Shown here piece after piece: positions 52,155 to 58,960 of a stretch of DNA of 64,000 nucleotides. The DNA is from Pseudomonadota bacterium (lineage in GTDB: Bacteria; Pseudomonadota; Gammaproteobacteria; Burkholderiales; Burkholderiaceae_E), in contig JAEWFA010000065.1 in NCBI GenBank assembly GCA_023389055.1, positions 62,001 through 126,000 on the forward strand, written 5' to 3'. How positions within the stretch are numbered: the stretch's first letter is position 1; the number at the start of each line of letters is the position of its first letter. Position numbers and translations under genes: made by a program. The notes below the pieces were generated by a model that searched no databases, was not told the origin of the DNA, and worked only from the letters and a program-made list of their open reading frames with translations.

Positions 52155-52325
52155 TCAGGCGGTGATCTCGACCATCTCGAAATCGGCTTTCGCCACCCCG
52201 CAATCGGGGCACGACCAGTCGTCGGGGATGTCCTCCCATCGCGTCCCGGCCGCGATTCCCTCGGACGGCAGGCCGTCGGCTTCGTTGTAGGTGAAACCGC
52301 AGACGATGCATTGCCAGCTCTTCAT
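52155..52325 (-). CDS. Rubredoxin
   Basis: A 56-residue rubredoxin with both iron-binding motifs: CIVCGFTYN (CxxCG) near residue 6 and CPDCGVAK (CPxCG) near residue 39, plus the aromatic core of WEDIPDDWS. It binds one iron and carries one electron, here expected from the reductase to rubrerythrin. The ATG at 52325 is preceded by GGGAGAACGAC. Longer starts upstream give no domain. Confidence 0.97.
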   Translation of the reverse strand: MKSWQCIVCGFTYNEADGLPSEGIAAGTRWEDIPDDWSCPDCGVAKADFEMVEITA

Positions 52326-52369
52326 GTCGTTCTCCCGTTCGTTGCTTGTACCGGTTGGTTCTCTTGGAT

Positions 52370-52409
52370 GCGCGCCGCCCGGCTTGCGTTTCCGCCGCAA
52401 GCGGCGCGC
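52370..52409. repeat. Long imperfect hairpin between rubrerythrin and rubredoxin genes
   Basis: GCGCGCC (52370-52376) pairs with GGCGCGC (52403-52409), and an inner GCTTGCG (52382-52388) pairs with CGCAAGC (52396-52402), with a 5-nt bulge and 7-nt loop. The combined stem is 14 bp of paired arms. It sits 8 nt after the rubrerythrin stop. It may shield the upstream mRNA or lower expression of the downstream genes. Confidence 0.5.
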
Positions 52410-52416
52410 TTTCCCG

Positions 52417-52917
52417 TCAGGCTGCTTCGACGGCCTGCGCCCGAGCCGCGGCGTTCACGCGATCGAGCGCTTCGCGATAGGCGTTGGCGTGCCGTTCCTC
52501 GACCTTCGTCAGCGCCGCGAAACGCTTGGCCGCCTTCTGGAGCACCGCGCGAAACGCGTCGGCGTGCTCCTTCGACTCGGCGATCTGCTCTTCGAACTCC
52601 GCGACCGCCGCCTGGTTGCCTTCCTCGACGGCCAGGTGGCGGAATTTCGGGTACATCTCGGTGTATTCGTAGGTCTCGCCTTCGATCGCCAACTCGAGCG
52701 CGCGTGCCGGCGTGAGCCGATCGGCCGGGTAGAGCAGGTCGAGGTGACCGAATGCGTGCTGCACTTCCTGGTCGGCAGTGGCCTCGAAGTGCCGCGCGGT
52801 CTCCTCGTCGCCGGCGGCGCGAGCGACGCGCGCGAAGTACCGGTACTTGATATGCGCCATCGATTCGCCGGCAAATGCCGCTTCGAGGTTCTGGATCGTG
52901 ATCGATCGTCCGTTCAT
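52417..52917 (-). CDS. Rubrerythrin (erythrin domain only)
   Basis: A 166-residue diiron protein that reduces hydrogen peroxide. The four-helix metal-binding motifs are visible: ESMAHIKYRYFA, EVQHAFGHLDLL, EGETYEYTEMYPKF and KVEERHANAYREAL, with ExxH pairs at both diiron half-sites. The usual C-terminal rubredoxin domain is absent; instead a separate rubredoxin gene follows, so electrons probably come in trans. The ATG is preceded by GGAGAACGAAC. First gene of the operon, divergent from oxyR across a 144-nt region. Confidence 0.9.
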   Translation of the reverse strand: MNGRSITIQNLEAAFAGESMAHIKYRYFARVARAAGDEETARHFEATADQEVQHAFGHLDLLYPADRLTPARALELAIEGETYEYTEMYPKFRHLAVEEGNQAAVAEFEEQIAESKEHADAFRAVLQKAAKRFAALTKVEERHANAYREALDRVNAAARAQAVEAA

Positions 52918-53061
52918 GTTCGTTCTCCGTTGCGGGTCCTGATCGGTATGCCGGGGTGCGGACGAAGTGTCAGCTGCCGCGTATAATCGATCAAACGAAT
53001 TATTCCGTTAATCTAAATCGATTTTGTCGATCTTTCTTCCCTCGATCCGACTGTCCGTCCG
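52918..53061. promoter_or_regulatory. Divergent rbr/oxyR promoter region
   Basis: This region is strikingly AT-rich for the window between about 52981 and 53030 and contains TATAAT at 52982-52987 on the plus strand and palindromic ATCGAT elements at 52986-52991 and 53017-53022. Elements of 12 nt such as AATCTAAATCGATT suggest a regulator site. An OxyR-type site is expected here but the known consensus is not clearly matched. Confidence 0.45.
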
Positions 53062-53979
53062 ATGTCGAACCTCCTGCCGTCGCTTCGCCAGCTTTCCTAC
53101 CTGGTCGCCATTGCCGATCGGCTGAGCTTCACGCAGGCCGCGCAGGACTGCTTCGTCACGCAGTCGACGCTTTCATCCGGGCTGAAAGAGCTCGAGAGCA
53201 CGCTCGGCGCGCGGCTCGTCGAAAGAGACCGTCAATCGGTGCGACTGACGCCGCTCGGCGAGAGAGTCGTCGAGCGAAGCAGGGCGCTGCTCGGTTCGGC
53301 GCGCGATCTCGTCGGGTTCGTGCGCGCGTCCGCCGCGCCGATGACCGGTCTGGTGCGGCTGGGCGCCATTCCGACGATCGCCCCGTTCCTGCTTCCCGGC
53401 CTCGTTCGCCGTACGCGCGAGATGCATCCCGAGCTCAAGCTCGTGTTGCGCGAAGACCGCACCGCGACGCTGCTCGAGCGACTGCGCGGCGGCGAGCTCG
53501 ATTTCGCGCTGATCGCGCTGCCCTATGACACGCGGGGGCTGCTCGTGCGCGAGCTCTTCGCCGAGGAGTTGTGGCTGATCAGCTCGATGCGCCAGGGCGC
53601 GCGCGAGAGCACGCGTCGACCGAAGATCAGTCTTCTCGATCCCGAGCGGCTGCTGCTGCTCGAGGAAGGCCACTGCCTGCGCGAGCACACGCTCGAGGCC
53701 TGCGGCCTCGCCGAACGCGCCAATCCGTCCGGCATCGAGGCGACGAGTCTCGTCACGCTCGTGCAGATGGTCGAGTCGGGGCTCGGCGACGCGCTGGTGC
53801 CGCAGATGGCGATCGATTCGGGCTTCCTCGCCGGCGCGTCGGTGCTGCCCAAGCGCTTCGCGCCGCCCGTGCCGACGCGACGGATTGCGCTCGCCGCGCG
53901 CACCAGCACGACGCGCACCGAGGAGTTCGAATTCCTCGCCGAGGTCCTGGCCGGCCTCGCGCCCCGCGGGTCGCGCTGA
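53062..53979 (+). CDS. oxyR: OxyR-type LysR-family peroxide sensor
   Basis: A 305-residue LysR regulator. The N-terminal helix-turn-helix is SFTQAAQDCFVTQSTLSSGL. The redox centre is present: EEGHCLREHTLEACGL carries Cys205 and Cys214, nine residues apart as Cys199 and Cys208 are in E. coli OxyR, whose disulfide switches on peroxide defence. It is divergent from rubrerythrin, the likely target. It precedes the BenE-type transporter by 34 nt. The assignment to OxyR rests on this cysteine pair. Confidence 0.93.
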   Translation: MSNLLPSLRQLSYLVAIADRLSFTQAAQDCFVTQSTLSSGLKELESTLGARLVERDRQSVRLTPLGERVVERSRALLGSARDLVGFVRASAAPMTGLVRLGAIPTIAPFLLPGLVRRTREMHPELKLVLREDRTATLLERLRGGELDFALIALPYDTRGLLVRELFAEELWLISSMRQGARESTRRPKISLLDPERLLLLEEGHCLREHTLEACGLAERANPSGIEATSLVTLVQMVESGLGDALVPQMAIDSGFLAGASVLPKRFAPPVPTRRIALAARTSTTRTEEFEFLAEVLAGLAPRGSR

Positions 53980-54013
53980 TTCGGCGGCGGGCAGTGTCGT
54001 ACCATTTCGCGCG

Positions 54014-55240
54014 ATGCCGCTCGAAGCCCCGATCCAGCCGCCGACGAGTTGGCGCGATGTCCTGCGCGATTCGGGAACCGTCTATGCGGTCAACGGGCTG
54101 ATCGGTTTCATCTTCGCTGCCACCGGCCCGGTCGCGGTGATCCTGTCGGTGGGCTTGCGCGGCGGGCTGTCCGAGTCCGACCTCGCGTCGTGGATCTTCG
54201 GCTCGTTCTTCCTGAACGGGCTGGTGACGCTGCTGTTCTGCTGGCTGTATCGACAGCCGCTCGCCTTCTTCTGGACGATTCCCGGCACCGTGCTCGTCGG
54301 GCCGGCGCTCGCGCACCTGAGCTTTCCCGAAGTGATCGGCGCCTTCGTCGCATCGGGCGTCGTGATGCTGCTGCTCGGTTTCAGCGGCTGGGTGCGACGC
54401 GCGATGGCGGCCGTGCCGATGCCCATCGTCATGGGGATGGTCGCCGGCGTATTCCTGCGCTTCGGCATCGACCTCGTGCGTTCGCTGCACGACGACGCGG
54501 CGATCGCCGCACCGATGGTAATCGCCTTCCTCGCATTGAACGCATCGCCCCGTTTCGGGCGTCGAATGCCGCCGATGCTCGGCGCGCTTCTCGTGGGCGC
54601 GATCGCGGTCGCGGTGTCGGGCCGCTTCGCGCCCGAACTGTCCGCGAGTGCCGTGCTCGCGCGACCGAACCTGTACCTGCCCATCTGGTCGCTGCAGGCA
54701 ATGGTCGAACTCGTCCTGCCGCTGGTGATCACCGTGCTCGTCGTGCAGAACGGGCAGGGCGTCGCGGTGCTGCAGGCGGTCGGGCACCGCGCGCCGGTCA
54801 ACGCGGTAACGGTCGCCTGCGGCGCCGGATCGATCGTCACCGCCTTCGTCGGCACGGTTTCGACCTGCCTGACCGGGCCGACCAACGCGATCATCTCGTC
54901 GTCGGGCGAGCGCGAGCGGCACTACACGGGCGGCCTCGTCGTCGGCGCACTGGCGCTCGCGTTCGGCCTGTTGTCGCCGTTCTTCACGCGGCTGATGCTC
55001 GCGACGCCGCCGGCGTTCATCGCGACGCTGGCAGGGCTGGCGATGCTGCGCGTGCTGCAGACCGCCTTCGTCACGTCCTTCGGCGGACGCTTCACGCTCG
55101 GCGCGCTGGTCACTTTCCTCGTCACGGTGGCCGATCTCTCGATCTTCAACGTCGGCGCCGCGTTCTGGGGGCTGGTGGCGGGCGTCGTCGTTTCGCTGCT
55201 GCTCGAACGCGCGGACTTCGCGACGCTCGGCACACGCTGA
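54014..55240 (+). CDS. BenE-family benzoate/H+ symporter-like transporter
   Basis: A 408-residue inner-membrane transporter with about twelve helices. GFIFAATGPVAVILSVGLRG, WIFGSFFLNGLVTLLFCWLY and PIVMGMVAGVFLRFGIDLVR match the BenE (NCS2-like) family, whose founding member takes up benzoate. The substrate of this copy is uncertain, but an aromatic acid fits the hcr operon. The ATG at 54014 follows a TACCAT element 10 nt upstream that could be a -10. Standing 34 nt after oxyR, it could be cotranscribed with it. Confidence 0.85.
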   Translation: MPLEAPIQPPTSWRDVLRDSGTVYAVNGLIGFIFAATGPVAVILSVGLRGGLSESDLASWIFGSFFLNGLVTLLFCWLYRQPLAFFWTIPGTVLVGPALAHLSFPEVIGAFVASGVVMLLLGFSGWVRRAMAAVPMPIVMGMVAGVFLRFGIDLVRSLHDDAAIAAPMVIAFLALNASPRFGRRMPPMLGALLVGAIAVAVSGRFAPELSASAVLARPNLYLPIWSLQAMVELVLPLVITVLVVQNGQGVAVLQAVGHRAPVNAVTVACGAGSIVTAFVGTVSTCLTGPTNAIISSSGERERHYTGGLVVGALALAFGLLSPFFTRLMLATPPAFIATLAGLAMLRVLQTAFVTSFGGRFTLGALVTFLVTVADLSIFNVGAAFWGLVAGVVVSLLLERADFATLGTR

Positions 55241-55268
55241 TCGCCGCCCGCTGCGACGAACGCGTTCG

Positions 55269-57446
55269 TCACTTCACCGTGACGACGCTTACCGACCCGG
55301 TGCGCCGCGGCACGCTGACTCCCACGTCGCCCGCGCGCCGCGCGAGCAGCAGGTCGACACTCGCATCGCCCACGCGCAGGCCATTGATGCGCAGACGCCG
55401 GGCGAAGGCGGGCAGCACCGGATTGGAGAACTTCACGGTGGCCGTCGGGCCGCGCACCTCGAGGCCGAGGCATGCCTGCAGGCACAGCAACACGGCGCCG
55501 GCCGCCCATGCCTGGGGCGAGCAGGCCACCGGGTAGTGCGTCGGCGCCTCGCCCGGACGGCGCGGAAAGCCGCAGAACAACTCGGGCAGGCGATGCAACT
55601 CGAACTGCAGTGCGGCGTCGAACAGCCCGTCGAGCACTTTCACCGCGGCGTCCTTCAGCCCGTACAGCGCGAAGCCGGCGGCGATGATCGAATTGTCGTG
55701 TGGCCAGACCGAACCGTTGTGATACGACATCGGGTTGAAGCCGCGCTCGGTGCTTGCGATCGTCCGGATGCCCCATCCGGAGAAGTTCGCCTCGTCGGTG
55801 AGCGTGCGCGCGACGCGCGCTGCTCGCTCGAAGCTGGCGATGCCGGTGAACAGGCAGTGTCCGGCGTTGGACGAGACGACGCGGCAGGCGCGCTTGGCGC
55901 CGTCGAGCGCGAGCGCGTAGGTACCGAGGTCATCGCACCAGAATGCCGCCTCGAAGCGCTCGCGCAGCAGCGACGCCTGCTGCTCGAGCGCTCGGGCACG
56001 TTCGGGCATCTCCAGGTTCTCGGCCAGGCGCGCGGCCGCGCGCTTGGCCGCGTACACATAGCCCTGCACCTCGCACAGCGCGATCGGCCCTTCGGCCTGC
56101 GCGCCGTCGGCGTGGAAGATCGCGTCCTGCGAGTCTTTCCATCCCTGGTTGAGCAGCCCCGTCCCCGAGCGGCGCGAGTACTCGTAGAAGCCGTCGTCGT
56201 CGATGTCGCCGTAGTGGTCGATCCATTCGAGCGCGCGCTCGACGTGTGGCCACAGCTCGACGACGAAGCCGAGCTCGCCGGTGCGCTGGTGATAGGCATC
56301 AGCCAGCATCACGAACAACGGCGTTGCATCGATCGAGCCGTAATAGCGCCCGAACGGCACTTCGCCCAATGCCGCCATCTCGCCGGCGCGCGTCTCGTGC
56401 AGGATCTTGCCCGGCTGGGCGTCCTGCTCGGCGCTCTCTGCTTCCGCCTGCGTCGCGGCGAGGCAGGCGAGCACGCCTCGCGCCAGATCGGGGTTCATCC
56501 ACAGGCACTGCAACGCGGTGATGATTCCATCGCGGCCGAATGCGGTGCTGTACCACGGTACCCCGGCGTACGGATACGGCCCGTAGGGCGTCTCCGTGCG
56601 CAGCAACTGGATGTCGGCGAGCGAGCGGTCGATCCACCGGTTGAACTGCGGGTTGGAACTCTCGATCGTCGGCTCGCGCGACCGCAGCTGAACGAGCGCG
56701 TGCGACGCGTGCTCGGAAGCCGTTTCGTAGATAGGGTGCGGCCGACCTGCGTCCGCTCGATCGCCGTCGACCTCGCAGGCGATCGCCCACCGAAAGCTCT
56801 TTTCCTCGTGCGCGTCGAGTCGAACGTGGAAGATCGCCCGCGAGCCGTCCCATTCGGGCGTGGCGTCGAGGACGATCCGGGTGCGGCGCGTGCGATCGTC
56901 GCGGCCGACGTAGCCGAGAACGAGCGATCGCTCGCCTGCCTGCGGCTCGATGATTCGACCGCGGCGCGCCCGTGGCATGCCGCGCACCTCGAAGAGGTCG
57001 ACGAAGTCGGCGTCGAACTGAATGCTGAAGGCGAAGGCGATCGGCTCGCGTGCATAGTTGTGCAGTCGCACGCGCTCGTGACAGGCGCTGTTCCACAGCA
57101 CCTTGGATCGGAAGACGTGCAGCGAGCCGCGCGCGATCGCGCCGTCGTTCTCGCGCAGCGTATCCGCGTTCATCAGGTCGACGGTGAGCAGCGCGTTGTC
57201 TTCCTTCACCGACGAGTCGAGCAGCAAAGGGCGGCGGCCCTCCAGGCGCAGCACGAGCCGCGACAGGAAACGCGTATCGCCGTGGTACAGGCCGAGTGCG
57301 CCGGGGCCGAGCGGATCGATGTCCCCGAAGCGGTCGAACACGGCGAAGGTGTCGCCGTGCTTGAGCACGCGCGTGCGATCGTCGATGCGAGCCGAGCCCG
57401 CCCGGATGTAGTACTGGTCGCGGATGAGGATCGTTTCGTCGGGCAT
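55269..57446 (-). CDS. Amylo-alpha-1,6-glucosidase / glycogen-debranching-type enzyme
   Basis: A 725-residue protein of the bacterial glycogen-debranching type. The N-terminal beta-rich domain (LGLYHGDTRFLSRLVLRLEG, residues about 50-70) precedes an (alpha/alpha)6 barrel typical of GH133/GH15-like catalysis, with YPYAGVPWYSTAFGRDGIIT, AEGPIALCEVQGYVYAAKRA and GSVWPHDNSIIAAGFALYGL. The last contains the acidic and His residues of the active site by family pattern. Most stand-alone proteins of this type have no proven substrate. It is the second gene of a two-gene operon with a GT4 enzyme 6 nt upstream. Confidence 0.9.
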   Translation of the reverse strand: MPDETILIRDQYYIRAGSARIDDRTRVLKHGDTFAVFDRFGDIDPLGPGALGLYHGDTRFLSRLVLRLEGRRPLLLDSSVKEDNALLTVDLMNADTLRENDGAIARGSLHVFRSKVLWNSACHERVRLHNYAREPIAFAFSIQFDADFVDLFEVRGMPRARRGRIIEPQAGERSLVLGYVGRDDRTRRTRIVLDATPEWDGSRAIFHVRLDAHEEKSFRWAIACEVDGDRADAGRPHPIYETASEHASHALVQLRSREPTIESSNPQFNRWIDRSLADIQLLRTETPYGPYPYAGVPWYSTAFGRDGIITALQCLWMNPDLARGVLACLAATQAEAESAEQDAQPGKILHETRAGEMAALGEVPFGRYYGSIDATPLFVMLADAYHQRTGELGFVVELWPHVERALEWIDHYGDIDDDGFYEYSRRSGTGLLNQGWKDSQDAIFHADGAQAEGPIALCEVQGYVYAAKRAAARLAENLEMPERARALEQQASLLRERFEAAFWCDDLGTYALALDGAKRACRVVSSNAGHCLFTGIASFERAARVARTLTDEANFSGWGIRTIASTERGFNPMSYHNGSVWPHDNSIIAAGFALYGLKDAAVKVLDGLFDAALQFELHRLPELFCGFPRRPGEAPTHYPVACSPQAWAAGAVLLCLQACLGLEVRGPTATVKFSNPVLPAFARRLRINGLRVGDASVDLLLARRAGDVGVSVPRRTGSVSVVTVK

Positions 57447-57452
57447 CGGGAT

Positions 57453-58499
57453 TCATGCGGCCGATGCGTGCGGCATCGCTTCGGCCAGGCGCTCGTAGAG
57501 CCGAAGATAGTCGGCCGCCATTCGCTGCGCGGTGAAGCGCTGCTCGAAGGATTCGCGGCAGCGCGCGCGGCTCAGCGCGCCGCATTGCCGGACGGCGGCG
57601 ATCGCGTCGTCGCGCCGCTCGACGACGAAGCCGGTCGCGCCGTGTTCGACGATCTCCGGCACCGAACCGTTGCGGTAGGCGACGACGGGCGTGCCGCAGG
57701 CCATCGCCTCGATCATCACGAGCCCGAAAGGTTCGGGCCAGTCGATCGGGAACACCAGAGCCAGCGCGTTGCCGAGGAAGTCGGACTTCTCGTCGTCGCC
57801 GATCTCGCCGATGAACTCGACGTTGGGAACGTCGAGCAGCGGCTCGATGACGTTCTCGAAATATTCCCGGTCGCTGCGATCGACCTTTGCCGCGATGCGC
57901 AGCGGAAGGCCTGCACGCTGCGCGATGGCGATCGCGCGATCGACCCTCTTCTCCGGGGAGATGCGGCCGAGGAACGCGAGGTACTCGCCGCGATCGGGGT
58001 GGAAGCGGTAGCGTTCGGCCGGCAGGCCGTGATGCACGACCGCCTGCCAGTTCAGGCGGGGAAGCGGCGCACGCTGCGATTTCGAGATCGAGACCACCGG
58101 CATCTCGCGGTACTCCTCGAACAGCGGGTGCAACTCCGGCAGATCCAGGCGACCGTGCAGCGTTGCCACGTGCGGTATCGGCCGCGCGCGCGCGAACGGG
58201 AAATGCAGATAGTCGACGTGGAAGTGCACGACGTCGAATGCCGCTGCTCGCTGGAACAGGCGCTCGAGCATCAGCGTATGGTGCGCCAGCGGATCGAAGC
58301 AGCCGGTATCGAGCCGCAGCGAGCGCGAACATCCGGGGACGAGACGGGCACGCGTCGACGAGTCGCCGCTGGCGAACAGCGTCACCTCGTGTCCCAGCCG
58401 CACCAGTTCCTCCGTCAGGTATGACACCACCCGCTCGGTTCCTCCGTAGCGATGCGGCGGGACGCTTTCGTACAGCGGGGCGACCTGCGCGATCTTCAT
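57453..58499 (-). CDS. Glycosyltransferase family 4
   Basis: A 348-residue GT4 enzyme. The start MKIAQVAPLYESVPPHRYGG and TERVVSYLTEELVRLGHEVT are typical of a common GT4 subgroup. LAFLGRISPEKRVDRAIAIA begins the donor domain and PEPFGLVMIEAMACGTPVVA is the EX7E nucleotide-sugar motif. The ATG at 58499 was chosen because upstream residues from 58538 are non-family. It is cotranscribed with the debranching-type enzyme 6 nt downstream, which suggests a small glucan- or trehalose-related unit of unknown product. Confidence 0.9.
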   Translation of the reverse strand: MKIAQVAPLYESVPPHRYGGTERVVSYLTEELVRLGHEVTLFASGDSSTRARLVPGCSRSLRLDTGCFDPLAHHTLMLERLFQRAAAFDVVHFHVDYLHFPFARARPIPHVATLHGRLDLPELHPLFEEYREMPVVSISKSQRAPLPRLNWQAVVHHGLPAERYRFHPDRGEYLAFLGRISPEKRVDRAIAIAQRAGLPLRIAAKVDRSDREYFENVIEPLLDVPNVEFIGEIGDDEKSDFLGNALALVFPIDWPEPFGLVMIEAMACGTPVVAYRNGSVPEIVEHGATGFVVERRDDAIAAVRQCGALSRARCRESFEQRFTAQRMAADYLRLYERLAEAMPHASAA

Positions 58500-58579
58500 G
58501 TCCGTCTCGTCGAGAAAAGCCGGAGAATTCCGGCGCAAACGTGGCGCCCGGCTGCGGTGCCCGATTCCGGAGAGCGCAA

Positions 58580-58954
58580 ATGTCCGACGAGCAAGCCCAG
58601 GAAGGCGCCGATTCCCTGCATGAATTGCGCGACGCGCTGCGTCGCTTCGCGGCAGAGCGGGATTGGGAGCGTTTCCATTCGCCGAAGAACCTCGCCAGCG
58701 CGCTGATCGTCGAGGCGGGCGAGCTGCTCGAGCCGTTCCAGTGGCTCGGCGACGACGAATCGCGACGGCTCGCCCCCGAGGTCGTGCACCGCGTTGCCGA
58801 CGAGCTTGCCGATGTGCTGCTCTACCTGGTGCGCCTCGCCGACGTGCTCGACGTCGACCTGGCGCAGGCGGCCCGGCGCAAGATCGACGTCAACGCCCGC
58901 AGGTACCCGGTCGAGCGCTCCCGCGGGAGCGCGCGCAAGTACGACGCGAGCTGA
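58580..58954 (+). CDS. MazG-like nucleoside-triphosphate pyrophosphohydrolase
   Basis: A 124-residue all-helical pyrophosphohydrolase of the MazG/dCTPase-like family. The metal-binding EAGELLEPFQW (ExxEL, residues about 44-54) and DELADVLLYLVRLADVL (ExxD) are intact. It hydrolyses noncanonical or excess nucleotides. The ATG has GGAGA about 8 nt upstream. It is divergent from the GT4 gene and convergent with the hybrid kinase (6 nt between stops). Confidence 0.92.
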   Translation: MSDEQAQEGADSLHELRDALRRFAAERDWERFHSPKNLASALIVEAGELLEPFQWLGDDESRRLAPEVVHRVADELADVLLYLVRLADVLDVDLAQAARRKIDVNARRYPVERSRGSARKYDAS

Positions 58955-58960
58955 GCCGAT

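Noticed and set aside
55536..58424. 962-codon plus-strand frame opposite the debranching and GT4 genes
   Set aside because: Antisense shadow across two minus-strand genes with strong family motifs.
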